A DNA stretch of 64,000 nucleotides from Corynebacterium camporealensis (lineage in GTDB: Bacteria > Actinomycetota > Actinomycetes > Mycobacteriales > Mycobacteriaceae): assembly GCF_000980815.1 (NCBI RefSeq), contig NZ_CP011311.1, forward strand, positions 1-64,000, written 5' to 3'. Positions 12,596 to 20,312 of the stretch are shown piece by piece; position 1 is the first letter of the stretch; each line of letters starts with the position of its first letter. A model generated the notes under the pieces. It was not told where the DNA came from, did not search any database, and saw only the letters and a program-made list of their open reading frames with translations. Made by a program: the position numbers and the translations under genes.

Positions 12596-12647
12596 TTCTC
12601 ACGATAGTGAGAAACGTGCATAAAAAGGCAAAATTGCAGGCAATTTT
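12596..12647. promoter_or_regulatory. Two perfect palindromes between ssuR and the flavin reductase gene
   Basis: TTCTCAC-GATA-GTGAGAA (12596-12613) and AAAATTGC-AG-GCAATTTT (12630-12647) are perfect inverted repeats in the 281-base divergent gap. They are not McbR-type. They may be binding sites for SsuR or another regulator, but nothing in the sequence says which. Confidence 0.4.
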
Positions 12648-12700
12648 ACGGGCCAATTGGACGCTAAAATTCAGTCTGTATCAATTCCTGGCGTAGATCA

Positions 12701-12716
12701 CAGACTGCCTGGTCTA
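12701..12716. promoter_or_regulatory. McbR-type operator upstream of the flavin reductase gene
   Basis: CAGAC-TGCCTG-GTCTA matches TAGAC-N6-GTCTA at 9 of 10 fixed positions. It lies about 50 bases before the flavin reductase ATG, linking that gene to the same sulfur regulon as the seu genes. Confidence 0.7.
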
Positions 12717-12766
12717 CTTGGTGTCACACAAGGACAAGGCTTTAGTCGATACCAGGAGGAAACCTG

Positions 12767-13255
12767 ATGCCTACTCAGACGAAGACTCTCGATACGTTGC
12801 AGTTGCGCTCGATTTTGGCGCATGCGCCGACTCCGTCGACGGCGGTGTCTGCGGTTGTCGATGATCAGCCAGTTGGCATGGCAGTCGGTTCCTTCGTGGG
12901 CTTAAGCTTGGAGCCGCCGCTGGTGGGCGTGAGCATCCAAAAGACCTCGTCAACCTGGTCGCTGCTGCGCACTGCGAATCAGATTGGTATTTCGGTGCTG
13001 ACGGAGAATCACGCGCCGGTGGTGCGGCAGCTGGCTGGTCCGAAGGATAAGCGCTTTGCCAATATTGGTTGGCGCAAGAATGGGGAAGCGGTGCTGCTGG
13101 AAGATTCCGCGGCGCACCTGACCACGCAGCTTATTGATGAAATCGATACCGGCGACCACATCTTGGCGCTGTTGGAAGTAAAGGAAGCCGAGGAATTCAT
13201 TGCGGGTCTACCGCTGGTCTTCCACGGCTCCCAAATTACGAGCGTGCGAGGCTAG
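12767..13255 (+). CDS. Flavin reductase-like protein
   Basis: Small flavin:NAD(P)H reductase of the flavin-reductase-like domain family (HpaC/DszD type), 162 residues. It would supply FMNH2 to the two monooxygenases. Family features are the early LAHAPTPSTAVSAV, the flavin-contacting VGMAVGSFVGLSLEPPLVGVSI, and the GDHILALLEVKEAE..LPLVFHGSQ segment near the end. AGGAGG stands 9-14 bases upstream of the ATG. An McbR-type box precedes it. Its stop overlaps the convergent nitroreductase by 4 bases. Confidence 0.88.
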   Translation: MPTQTKTLDTLQLRSILAHAPTPSTAVSAVVDDQPVGMAVGSFVGLSLEPPLVGVSIQKTSSTWSLLRTANQIGISVLTENHAPVVRQLAGPKDKRFANIGWRKNGEAVLLEDSAAHLTTQLIDEIDTGDHILALLEVKEAEEFIAGLPLVFHGSQITSVRG

Positions 13256-13941
13256 TCGAGATCGAGGTCGTCGATGCCGTGGACAGTGACCATCTCAGAA
13301 AGCGGTGCACGGCCTGGTCCGACCTTGTACATGTGGTCATCCTTGTCGGCCTTGCCGAAGGCGATGCCGGTGACCATCTGGTAGTCATCGCTAAGCCCTA
13401 AGTGCTCACGCACTGCCGGGGCGACCAGGGAAGGCATACCCTGCGGGATGCCATCGTAGCCATGTGCACGCAGGGAAAGAAGGAAGTTTTCGACAAAAGT
13501 GCCCTGGTCAAAGGCGGCGCGCATGCGGTCACCGAGTGCAGGGATAAAGAGCATGGCGGCGTTAGGAGCGCCGAAGAAGCGCAGGTTCTCGCGAATGAAT
13601 TCGATGCGACCTTCCTTGTCGTCGCGCTCAACACCAAGCATGCCGTACATCTTGGCGCCCAGTTCCTGCGAGCGCTTCTTGTGGACACCGTCGCCGTAAT
13701 CGGTGGTGAAATCCGGGGTAGGGCCCTTGCTGTCGAATTGCTTCAGAAGGGCCTCGCTGAGCTTGGTGACTTCATCCCCGCCAAACAAGTGCACAATCCA
13801 CGGCTGGGTGTTGGAGTTCGACGGTGCCGATTGGGCATCGATAAGCACTTGCTTGATGACTTCTGCCGGAACCGGATCCGGCAGGAAAGCGCGAGGGGAA
13901 AAGCGGCTGCGGATGAATTCGGAATAGGTATTAGAAGACAT
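13252..13941 (-). CDS. Nitroreductase family protein
   Basis: FMN-dependent NAD(P)H oxidoreductase, 229 residues. Visible motifs: IRSRFSPRAFLPDPVPAEVI and the N-terminal flavin-binding AQSAPSNSNTQPWIVHLFGG; the end has MVTGIAFGKADKD, as in nitrobenzoate-reductase-like members. The electron acceptor is unknown. It converges with the flavin reductase gene (4-base overlap). No McbR-type box is seen upstream of it, so a link to sulfur use is not shown. Confidence 0.85.
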   Translation of the reverse strand: MSSNTYSEFIRSRFSPRAFLPDPVPAEVIKQVLIDAQSAPSNSNTQPWIVHLFGGDEVTKLSEALLKQFDSKGPTPDFTTDYGDGVHKKRSQELGAKMYGMLGVERDDKEGRIEFIRENLRFFGAPNAAMLFIPALGDRMRAAFDQGTFVENFLLSLRAHGYDGIPQGMPSLVAPAVREHLGLSDDYQMVTGIAFGKADKDDHMYKVGPGRAPLSEMVTVHGIDDLDLD

Positions 13942-13961
13942 GCGGCCACCCTACGCCGGGT

Positions 13962-14399
13962 CTACATATGTCGCTGCAAGATGTTCGCGAGCTCCGGAAT
14001 TTTCGGTTCTAGAATCTTCGCGGCTTTGCTACGCAGAGACTTATACGTCTTGGTCAAAGTATTGTTGTTGACCTCGTCAGCCTTGCGATCTGCGACGTTG
14101 AGAATGGAATCGGTGACGTCCTTGGAACGGGTGGATAGGAACGCGCCGAAGTCGTCGGAGCGGGAAGAATCAAATTCTTGCCAGTGCGGTTCCATCTCGT
14201 TGAGGACGTCCGGAAGCAGGGCGTTGACTGCCTTGGCGACGACATCCGACTTCACCTTCTTGGCGGTGGCAACGGCACCTTTAAGCGCCATGCCGGCGAT
14301 GCCGGATTGCTCAGCGATGCTCTTTTCCGCGAAGTTGGTCAGGTCTTCAACGACCTGGGGGCGGGTACCGGATTCCAGCAGTTGGGACAGGTTAGACAT
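13962..14399 (-). CDS. DUF6918 family protein
   Basis: 145-residue, mostly helical protein resembling the actinobacterial family I know as DUF6918: VVEDLTNFAEKSIAEQSGIAGMALKGAV..., LLPDVLNEMEPHWQEF, and a C-terminal TYKSLRSKAAKILEPKIPELANILQRHM. No signal peptide, membrane segment or catalytic motif is visible. It ends 21 bases before the nitroreductase start in the same direction. The function is unknown. Confidence 0.7.
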   Translation of the reverse strand: MSNLSQLLESGTRPQVVEDLTNFAEKSIAEQSGIAGMALKGAVATAKKVKSDVVAKAVNALLPDVLNEMEPHWQEFDSSRSDDFGAFLSTRSKDVTDSILNVADRKADEVNNNTLTKTYKSLRSKAAKILEPKIPELANILQRHM

Positions 14400-14419
14400 A
14401 GTTTTAACTGCCGATGTCT

Positions 14420-14782
14420 TTACTGGATGCCCAGGCTGGCGCGCAGGTCACGAACCTGATCGGCAAGCTGTGGCTGGCCCATATCGCGCAGGATCTGCTC
14501 GACATCGACAGCCGGGCTCAGCACGGCAATGCCGGCGCCGACTGCTGCGACGGCGGCAGTGATGCCAGCAGCGACGAGGGAGACGTCTAGCACAGAAGAT
14601 CCCGAAGAGGTGTTGCCGGCTTCGCCCATCTGGAAGCCGTTCTCCTCAGCCTGCTCGACGGTCCACCCAGCCGGGCCAGACGGTGCAGAGCTGGAGCTGG
14701 ACTGTGCTTAAGCAGCAGGAACAACAGTCGCTGATAGGGTAGCGGCCGTAATGACGGAAGCAAGGATCTTCTTTGCGGACAT
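14420..14782 (-). pseudogene. Small exported protein gene interrupted by an in-frame stop in its signal peptide
   Basis: Reading from ATG 14782, which has an AAGGAAGAG ribosome-binding site, gives a signal peptide MSAKKILASVITAATLSATVVPAA. An in-frame TAA (codon 25, bases 14708-14710) follows exactly at the expected cleavage region, and then about 95 more residues continue in the same frame (AQSSSSSAPSGPAGW..., a second hydrophobic segment, ending LRDMGQPQLADQVRDLRASLGIQ). The two halves fit one secreted or anchored protein broken by a single nonsense change. A 69-residue ORF from ATG 14626-14628 could still be made but has no good ribosome-binding site. Confidence 0.65.
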
Positions 14783-14816
14783 ATCTCTTCCTTTCACAGG
14801 GGTTACCTGGTTTAAC

Positions 14817-15077
14817 TTACCGGAGTTCCGCGGATTGTAAATATATACGTTTACATAACCGTGCAAACTCCGCATTATGTCCGCTCAGTGCGGGAACTGC
14901 GCGCAGTACCTTTTCTAGTGCTGCGGCTGCACTCTGGGGTCCATCGTGGACCTCGATGCCATCGATACGCGCATGCGCTGCCGCACTCGCTGCCGACAAT
15001 GCCGCGAAGTCAGTAATGGATACCCGATAACGCGGACAAAACTCCCGCGCGACCACCAAAAGCTGCTCCGGCGTCAC
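14817..15077 (-). CDS. Putative Doc-like toxin of a toxin-antitoxin pair
   Basis: 86-residue protein (MTPEQLLVVAREFCPRYRVSITDF...) whose start overlaps the stop of the upstream RHH-type gene by ATGA, the layout of type II toxin-antitoxin pairs. The N-terminal helix and the late LRAVPALSGHNAEFARLC stretch recall small death-on-curing proteins, but the Fic core HxFx(D/E)GNxR is not present, so the enzymatic activity cannot be assumed. The family call is tentative; a plain hypothetical protein is the alternative. Confidence 0.5.
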   Translation of the reverse strand: MTPEQLLVVAREFCPRYRVSITDFAALSAASAAAHARIDGIEVHDGPQSAAAALEKVLRAVPALSGHNAEFARLCKRIYLQSAELR

Positions 15078-15286
15078 GAGCGCGCCCGCCGAATCTCATC
15101 TTCCAACTGCTGCCGACCAGGTAGAAGGTCCCGGGCTAGCTGGGCCACGGCGGCATCGGAAAGCGTGCGCGACGCCGCCGCCACAATCGCCCGCACCGCC
15201 GCCTCATGCTTCGACGTCCCCGTCGCCGACGCCAACAACGTCAACGCATGGTCCTGTTCCGGGCTAAGTCTTAGAGTCATTGCCAT
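15074..15286 (-). CDS. Ribbon-helix-helix type antitoxin candidate
   Basis: 70-residue protein beginning MAMTLRLSPEQDHALTLLASATGTSKHEAAVRAIVAAA, a CopG/RHH-like DNA-binding start (beta strand plus two helices), followed by a polar C-terminal tail that could cover a toxin. It is first in a two-gene unit with the 86-residue protein (4-base overlap). The pair lies between the broken exported gene and gyrA on the opposite strand. Confidence 0.6.
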   Translation of the reverse strand: MAMTLRLSPEQDHALTLLASATGTSKHEAAVRAIVAAASRTLSDAAVAQLARDLLPGRQQLEDEIRRARS

Positions 15287-15372
15287 GAACGAAATGGTAT
15301 CAGCTTGGTATCAGACCTGCTACTGAATGTGCTTCAACGCGCGCTGAGCGCCTTTTTAAGGGGTTTCTAGCG

Positions 15373-15386
15373 TAAGATGGGCAGTT
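15373..15386 (+). promoter_or_regulatory. gyrA -10 element, probably leaderless start
   Basis: TAAGAT at 15373-15378 is separated by only 8 bases from the gyrA ATG, and no ribosome-binding site is visible. Transcription would begin at or next to the start codon. Confidence 0.5.
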
Positions 15387-17942
15387 ATGAGTGACCACAA
15401 CGACGATCAAGTCGATCGGATTTTTCCCATTGATATCAATGAGGAGATGGAGTCGAGCTACATCGACTACGCCATGTCCGTCATTGTGGGCCGCGCGCTG
15501 CCGGATGTGCGCGATGGCCTAAAGCCCGTTCACCGTCGCATTCTCTATGCGATGTTTGACTCTGGGTACCGTCCGGAGCGCGGTTATGTGAAGTCCGCGC
15601 GTCCGGTCTCGGACACCATGGGTCAGTTCCACCCGCACGGCGACTCCGCTATTTATGACACCCTGGTGCGCTTGGCTCAGTCCTGGAACATGCGCTACCC
15701 GCTTGTCGATGGCCAAGGTAACTTCGGCTCCCGCGGCAACGACGGCCCCGCAGCAATGCGTTATACCGAGTGCCGCATGACGCCACTGGCCATGGAGATG
15801 GTCCGTGACATCCGTGAAAACACGGTGGACTTCTCCCCGAACTACGACGGTAAGACCCAAGAGCCGGATATTCTGCCGTCGCGTGTGCCGAACCTGTTGA
15901 TGAATGGTTCCGGCGGTATTGCCGTTGGTATGGCCACCAACATCCCACCGCACAACTTGAATGAGCTGGCAGAGGCCATTTACTGGCTGCTGGATAATAC
16001 TGAGGCTTCCGATGAAGAAGCACTCGAAGCTTGCATGGAACGCGTGAAGGGCCCGGATTTCCCGACTGCCGGCCTTATCGTCGGTGACCAGGGCATCAAG
16101 GATGCCTACACCACTGGCCGTGGTTCCATCCGCATGCGCGGTGTGACCTCCATTGAGGAGTCCGGCTCCCGTCAGACCATCGTTATTACGGAGCTGCCGT
16201 ACCAGGTCAACCCGGACAACATGATCTCCAACATCGCGGAGTCCGTGGCCAACGGCAAGATCGCTGGTATTTCCAAGATTGAGGATGAGTCCTCTGACCG
16301 CGTCGGCATGCGCATCGTGGTCACTTTGAAGCGCGACGCGGTTGCTCGCGTGGTGCTCAACAACCTCTACAAGCACTCCCAGCTGCAGACTTCCTTTGGT
16401 GCGAACATGCTCTCCATTGTCGATGGTGTGCCGCGCACTCTGCGTCTGGACCAGATGCTGCGCTACTACGTGGCGCACCAGATCGAGGTCATCGTCCGCC
16501 GTACCCAGTACCGCCTGGATGAGGCCGAGAAGCGCGCACACATCCTGCGCGGCCTGGTCAAGGCTCTGGATATGCTCGACGAGGTCATCGCGCTGATCCG
16601 TCGTTCCCCAACGGTCGACGAGGCCCGCGAAGGCCTGAAGGACCTGCTGGATGTCGACAACGACCAGGCAGATGCCATCCTGGCTATGCAGCTGCGCCGT
16701 CTGGCAGCCCTGGAGCGCCAGAAGATCGTCGACGAGTTGGAAGAAATCGAGCGCGAAATCGCTGACCTGAAGGACATCCTGGCCCGCCCGGAGCGCCAGC
16801 GTCAGATTGTGCACGATGAGTTGGCTGAGATCGTCGACAAGTATGGCGACGAGCGCCGCACCCAGATTGTTGCCGCTTCTGGCGACGTCAGCGACGAAGA
16901 CCTCATTGCCCGCGAAAACGTCGTGGTCACCATCACCGCCACCGGCTACGCCAAGCGCACCAAGGTCGATGCCTACAAGGCCCAGAAGCGCGGCGGCAAG
17001 GGCGTGCGTGGCGCGGAGTTGAAGCAAGATGACATAGTCAAGAACTTCTTTATCTGCTCCACTCACGACTGGATTTTGTTCTTCACCAACTTCGGTCGCG
17101 TCTACCGCCTTAAGGCCTTTGAATTGCCTGAGGCAGGTCGCGCCGCCCGTGGCCAGCACGTGGCTAACCTGCTGGAGTTCCAGCCGGAAGAAAAGATTGC
17201 TCAGGTCATCCAGATTCAGTCCTACGAGGACGCGCCATATCTGGTCCTGGCCACCCGCAATGGTCGCGTGAAGAAGTCCCGCCTGACCGACTACGAGTCC
17301 GCTCGTTCTGCCGGCCTAATTGCTATAAACCTCAACGAGGGCGATTCGCTCATCGGTGCCTGCCTGGTCGACGAAGGCGACGACATCCTTCTCACCTCTG
17401 AGCAGGGCCAAGCCATCCGCTTTACTGCTGACGATGACCAGCTGCGCCCGATGGGCCGTGCCACCGCCGGTGTGAAGGGCATGCGCTTCCGCGACGACGA
17501 CCAGCTGCTGTCGATGTCCGTGGTCCACGACGGTGAGTTCTTGCTCGTGGCTACCTCGGGCGGCTACGGCAAGCGCACCGCCATCGAGGAGTACTCCCCG
17601 CAGGGCCGCGGTGGCCTGGGTGTCATGACCTTCAAGTACACCCCGAAGCGCGGCAAGCTCATCGGTGCGATTGCTGTCGACGAAACCGACGAAATCTTCG
17701 CCATCACCTCCGCCGGCGGTGTTATCCGCACCGAGGTCGGCCAGATCCGTCCGTCCTCCCGCGCCACCATGGGCGTGCGCCTGGTCAACCTCTCCGATGA
17801 CGTGGAGCTGCTGGCCATCGACCGCAACGTCGAAGATGACGGCGAAGAGGAAGCTCAGGCAGTCGCCAAGGGTGAAAAGACCTTGGATGACGTCAAGCAG
17901 GAGCAACTCAAGGCCACCGACGGCGCCAAGGATGAGGAGTAA
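15387..17942 (+). CDS. gyrA: DNA gyrase subunit A
   Basis: Breakage-reunion subunit of gyrase, 851 residues. The catalytic tyrosine is in [10 protein letters not shown], the quinolone-determining stretch reads [10 protein letters not shown] (the susceptible-type Ser and Asp are both present), and the C-terminal beta-pinwheel contains the GyrA box QKRGGKG. A Glu/Lys/Asp-rich tail ends the protein. The start is probably leaderless. The DUF3566 gene follows 3 bases later and is presumably co-transcribed. Confidence 0.97.
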   Translation: MSDHNDDQVDRIFPIDINEEMESSYIDYAMSVIVGRALPDVRDGLKPVHRRILYAMFDSGYRPERGYVKSARPVSDTMGQFHPHGDSAIYDTLVRLAQSWNMRYPLVDGQGNFGSRGNDGPAAMRYTECRMTPLAMEMVRDIRENTVDFSPNYDGKTQEPDILPSRVPNLLMNGSGGIAVGMATNIPPHNLNELAEAIYWLLDNTEASDEEALEACMERVKGPDFPTAGLIVGDQGIKDAYTTGRGSIRMRGVTSIEESGSRQTIVITELPYQVNPDNMISNIAESVANGKIAGISKIEDESSDRVGMRIVVTLKRDAVARVVLNNLYKHSQLQTSFGANMLSIVDGVPRTLRLDQMLRYYVAHQIEVIVRRTQYRLDEAEKRAHILRGLVKALDMLDEVIALIRRSPTVDEAREGLKDLLDVDNDQADAILAMQLRRLAALERQKIVDELEEIEREIADLKDILARPERQRQIVHDELAEIVDKYGDERRTQIVAASGDVSDEDLIARENVVVTITATGYAKRTKVDAYKAQKRGGKGVRGAELKQDDIVKNFFICSTHDWILFFTNFGRVYRLKAFELPEAGRAARGQHVANLLEFQPEEKIAQVIQIQSYEDAPYLVLATRNGRVKKSRLTDYESARSAGLIAINLNEGDSLIGACLVDEGDDILLTSEQGQAIRFTADDDQLRPMGRATAGVKGMRFRDDDQLLSMSVVHDGEFLLVATSGGYGKRTAIEEYSPQGRGGLGVMTFKYTPKRGKLIGAIAVDETDEIFAITSAGGVIRTEVGQIRPSSRATMGVRLVNLSDDVELLAIDRNVEDDGEEEAQAVAKGEKTLDDVKQEQLKATDGAKDEE

Positions 17943-17945
17943 GCC

Positions 17946-18287
17946 ATGGCACGACGCGAGCAACAACTAGCGCGCATCTCGCCGCTGTCCGCTTTCCGCT
18001 TAGGCCTAGCGATGTCCCTCGTCGGACTCGTCGCCTGGATCCTCGCCGTGTGCCTGTTGTACTTCGGTCTGGCTCAGGTGGGCATCTGGGAGTCACTTAA
18101 CTCGCTCGTCTCAGGCGTGGGCGGTGCCTTCGAGTTGTCCTTCGGCGTAGTGCTGTCCGTCAGCGCCTTGATCGGTGCGATCGTGGCTGTGTTGCAGACC
18201 TTGCTCGCGCCTTTGTTGGCGGTCATTTATAACTCGATCGTCGACGTGTTTGGTGGGTTGATTATCCACCTCGAAGAGGCCGAGTAA
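17946..18287 (+). CDS. DUF3566 membrane protein
   Basis: 113-residue protein with two long hydrophobic segments (about residues 22-45 and 68-95). It matches the actinobacterial DUF3566 proteins found directly after gyrA (Rv0007 position in M. tuberculosis), but without the long proline-rich N terminus seen in mycobacteria. It starts 3 bases after the gyrA stop. The function is unknown; an envelope role is suggested by context only. Confidence 0.88.
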   Translation: MARREQQLARISPLSAFRLGLAMSLVGLVAWILAVCLLYFGLAQVGIWESLNSLVSGVGGAFELSFGVVLSVSALIGAIVAVLQTLLAPLLAVIYNSIVDVFGGLIIHLEEAE

Positions 18288-18357
18288 AACCGCCCTTAAC
18301 CTGGCGATTTGTCAAAACTGCGGGACGGTATGTAAAGTTACAACTCGTTCCGCACAA

Positions 18358-18434
18358 GGGCCTATAGCTCAGTCGGTTAGAGCGCATCGCTGATAACGAT
18401 GAGGTCGCTGGTTCGATTCCAGCTAGGCCCACCA
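18358..18434 (+). tRNA. tRNA-Ile (GAT)
   Basis: Full cloverleaf: acceptor GGGCCTA (18358-18364) pairs with TAGGCCC (18424-18430), D arm AGCTCAGTCGGTTAGAGC, anticodon loop CTGATAA, T arm GGTTCGATTCC, and an encoded CCA end. It lies after gyrA, the standard actinobacterial position. Confidence 0.97.
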
Positions 18435-18443
18435 CGGAACAAT

Positions 18444-18516
18444 GGGGCATTAGCTCAATTGGTAGAGCACCTGCTTTGCAAGCAGGAGGTCAGGAGTTCG
18501 ATTCTCCTATGCTCCA
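18444..18516 (+). tRNA. tRNA-Ala (TGC), copy 1
   Basis: Acceptor GGGGCAT pairs with ATGCTCC; D arm, anticodon loop TTTGCAA (TGC), and T arm GAGTTCGATTCTC are all present. CCA is not fully encoded (the sequence continues CAA). It lies 9 bases after tRNA-Ile and is followed by a terminator. The sequence is identical to the copy at 20170. Confidence 0.97.
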
Positions 18517-18525
18517 CAAGTAAAA

Positions 18526-18560
18526 GGCCGACCGTCGAAAAAAATGACGGTCGGTCTTTC
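18526..18560 (+). terminator. Terminator after tRNA-Ala copy 1
   Basis: CCGACCGTC (18528-18536) pairs with GACGGTCGG (18546-18554), with an A-rich loop and a TCTTTC tail. Confidence 0.85.
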
Positions 18561-18597
18561 TGCATCTCCTACCAGTGGTTTCTTGAACTTTAGGTCT

Positions 18598-18774
18598 CTA
18601 GTCCTGCAGCCCGTAACGGACGCGTACCCGTTCTATGAGTTCGTCCGACTCAATGGCTCCCGCAACGTAGAGTTCAGCATCTTCCTTAGAGGCAGCAGGT
18701 ACGGTGAGGCCTTCCATTTCAATGTTGTGGATAGCTTCGCGGACATGTCGGCGTCGTTCTGCTTGATCAGCCAC
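18598..18774 (-). CDS. Antitoxin VbhA-like protein (orphan)
   Basis: 58-residue protein MADQAERRRHVREAIHNIEMEGL...YVAGAIESDELIERVRVRYGLQD. The RR..V..A.HNIEMEGL start, the YVAGAI segment and the DEL..R.R.RYG end are those of the VbhA family, which inhibits Fic (AMP-transferase) toxins. I chose GTG 18774 because AAAGGA precedes it; it overlaps the upstream membrane gene. No Fic toxin gene lies next to it, so it is either an orphan inhibitor or acts on a protein encoded elsewhere. Confidence 0.7.
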   Translation of the reverse strand: MADQAERRRHVREAIHNIEMEGLTVPAASKEDAELYVAGAIESDELIERVRVRYGLQD

Positions 18775-18961
18775 GGCGAGTCCTTTTGTACTCTGCGATG
18801 CCCATTGCTGTTGTCGCAGCGATAGCAACGACCACGATGACGAGAGCCAGGATGCTGACCCAAGGTTCGGGGAGCTGGTAGTTCTTGTGGACAATAAACA
18901 AGGCAAGTAGTGCCAGGATTGAGCCTCCAGATAACAGTCGGTACGTGTTTAACTGCGACAT
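18767..18961 (-). CDS. Small two-helix membrane protein
   Basis: 64 residues with two hydrophobic segments (about 8-24 and 34-54) and a basic end EYKRTRRG. AAGGAAGG lies just upstream of the ATG. Its 3' end overlaps the VbhA-like gene by 8 bases, so the two are probably translated together. I do not recognise a family. A toxin-like role is possible from the pairing but unsupported by motif. Confidence 0.6.
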   Translation of the reverse strand: MSQLNTYRLLSGGSILALLALFIVHKNYQLPEPWVSILALVIVVVAIAATTAMGIAEYKRTRRG

Positions 18962-19072
18962 GGTTTCCTTCCTTGCGTTGAGTACTTCTGTTTATATCTC
19001 AAATCTTTAATGTCTGCAGGTAGGGGAGCACCGGCTCAAACTGATTTGTGCAGCTTGCTAGGATAAATATTC

Positions 19073-19555
19073 ATGAGCGAGAAGCAAGTATGGCTCGATC
19101 CAGAAGAGCTTGAGTCTTTTATGTCCTTGATGAGTGTGACGATTCGTCTCACGAACATCTTGGATGCGCAGCTGCGCGAGGATTCCGGTTTGAGCTTTTT
19201 CGAGTACACGGTGCTCTCCCGTCTGTCTGAGGCGGAAGATTGGCGCATGCGCATGCGTGATTTGGCGGTCACCTCGAATGGTTCGCTGTCGCGACTCAGT
19301 CAGGTGGTCTCGCGCCTGGAAAAGCACGGCTGGGTCACCCGCACCCCGGACCCCACCGATGGCCGTACGACGCTGGCACAGCTTACCGATGCCGGCTGGG
19401 ACAAAGTCGTCGAAACCGCCCCCGGCCACGCAGCACAGGCCCGTCGCACGGTGATGGACAACCTAAGCCGCGAGCAAGTTCGTCAACTCACCGAGATCGA
19501 CAACGAGATCATCAAAGCCATTGAAACCGACGAGCGTTTCGGCGGCCGCTACTAA
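19073..19555 (+). CDS. MarR family transcriptional regulator
   Basis: 160-residue winged-helix regulator: long N-terminal helix (TNILDAQLREDSGLSFFEYTVLSRLSEA), recognition region RDLAVTSNGSLSRLSQVVSRLEKHGWVTR, and wing TPDPTDGRTTLAQLTDAG. These are hallmark MarR elements, so it should bind a palindrome as a dimer and respond to a small ligand. The target is unknown. It converges with the DNA glycosylase gene (4-base overlap). Confidence 0.92.
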   Translation: MSEKQVWLDPEELESFMSLMSVTIRLTNILDAQLREDSGLSFFEYTVLSRLSEAEDWRMRMRDLAVTSNGSLSRLSQVVSRLEKHGWVTRTPDPTDGRTTLAQLTDAGWDKVVETAPGHAAQARRTVMDNLSREQVRQLTEIDNEIIKAIETDERFGGRY

Positions 19556-20103
19556 TTCTTCTTCGGATACCCGCGCCGTCCGGAGACGGTCTTTTCGAAG
19601 GGAATCCAAAAGCGTAATGGCGCGTCCTTATTGCGGCTAATTCCAATCCGCGGTCCAGAGACCCATTCGGGTTCTGCTGAGCGCTCCTGCAGGCGCACAG
19701 GCGTGTGATTGTCTTCGAGAGTTAGTCCCAACGCTTTGCCGAGGTTTCCCGGTCCTCGGGCCAGATTGTGGAAATCCGTCGCGCCGCGACGCTCCTGGGC
19801 GAGCTCCACACCATCGATGACCTCACCACCGCGCAGCAGACAACCTTGGCCGGTTCCTTCTGGTGCACACACGATATTGCCGTTGCGGTGAATGCCATAA
19901 GACGCATAGACATACAGGTGCCCTGGTGGACCAAACATCGCAGCATTGCGCGGCGTTGGGCCCTTGTGAGTATGCGAAGCTGGGTCCTCCGCGCCGAGAT
20001 AGGCTTCCACCTCAGTCAGGCGCACACTGACCCCATGGAAGGTGAGGATGCAGCCTAGAAGTTGGGGCGCGACGACATCGGCAGGCGCTGCAAAATCAAT
20101 CAT
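19552..20103 (-). CDS. 3-methyladenine DNA glycosylase (AAG/MPG family)
   Basis: Removes alkylated purines from DNA, starting base-excision repair. Family motifs: VRLTEVEAYLGAEDPASHTHKGPTPRNAAMFGPPGHLYVYASYGIH, the catalytic Glu in TEVEAY, then LARGPGNLGKALG and the GPRIGISRNKDAPLRFWI end. I prefer ATG 20103 (MIDFAAPADV, 183 residues) because GGGGG lies close upstream; a TTG at 20145 would add 14 residues of doubtful sequence. Confidence 0.88.
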   Translation of the reverse strand: MIDFAAPADVVAPQLLGCILTFHGVSVRLTEVEAYLGAEDPASHTHKGPTPRNAAMFGPPGHLYVYASYGIHRNGNIVCAPEGTGQGCLLRGGEVIDGVELAQERRGATDFHNLARGPGNLGKALGLTLEDNHTPVRLQERSAEPEWVSGPRIGISRNKDAPLRFWIPFEKTVSGRRGYPKKN

Positions 20104-20169
20104 TGCCCCCAGGGTAGTCATCTGGATTTTTGGTAGTTGCGGCAAACGGGTCTACACTAAAGGCCGCAC

Positions 20170-20242
20170 GGGGCATTAGCTCAATTGGTAGAGCACCTGC
20201 TTTGCAAGCAGGAGGTCAGGAGTTCGATTCTCCTATGCTCCA
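20170..20242 (+). tRNA. tRNA-Ala (TGC), copy 2
   Basis: Identical over its 73 bases to the tRNA at 18444-18516, with the same TGC anticodon loop and acceptor pairing, and followed by a copy of the same terminator. Confidence 0.96.
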
Positions 20243-20251
20243 CAAGTAAAA

Positions 20252-20286
20252 GACCGACCGTCGAAAAAATGACGGTCGGTCTTTCT
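20252..20286 (+). terminator. Terminator after tRNA-Ala copy 2
   Basis: GACCGACCGTC (20252-20262) pairs perfectly with GACGGTCGGTC (20271-20281), with loop GAAAAAAT and a TTTCT tail. Confidence 0.9.
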
Positions 20287-20312
20287 ACATCTCCTACCAG
20301 GGATTTCTTGGG

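Larger units (their letters stand above)
18444..18585. repeat. Direct repeat, copy 1 (tRNA-Ala plus terminator)
   Basis: About 140 bases covering tRNA-Ala, its terminator and the following TCTCCTACCAG...TTTCTTG recur at 20170-20310 with only a few differences. The two copies enclose about 1.6 kb. Confidence 0.9.
20170..20310. repeat. Direct repeat, copy 2 (tRNA-Ala plus terminator)
   Basis: Matches 18444-18585, including about 25 bases beyond the terminator. Copy 2 has one A fewer in the terminator loop, and its stem is perfect where copy 1 has GG for GA. Confidence 0.9.

Noticed and set aside
13942..13961. GTCTA near the nitroreductase start as a fifth McbR-type box
   Set aside because: The partner half-site six bases away reads CCCTA, not TAGAC.
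13402..14562. 386-residue open frame opposite nitroreductase and the DUF6918 gene
   Set aside because: Antisense to two better-supported genes, and its text has no family likeness.
15519..17159. 546-residue open frame opposite gyrA
   Set aside because: Shadow of gyrA; no domain likeness or ribosome-binding site.
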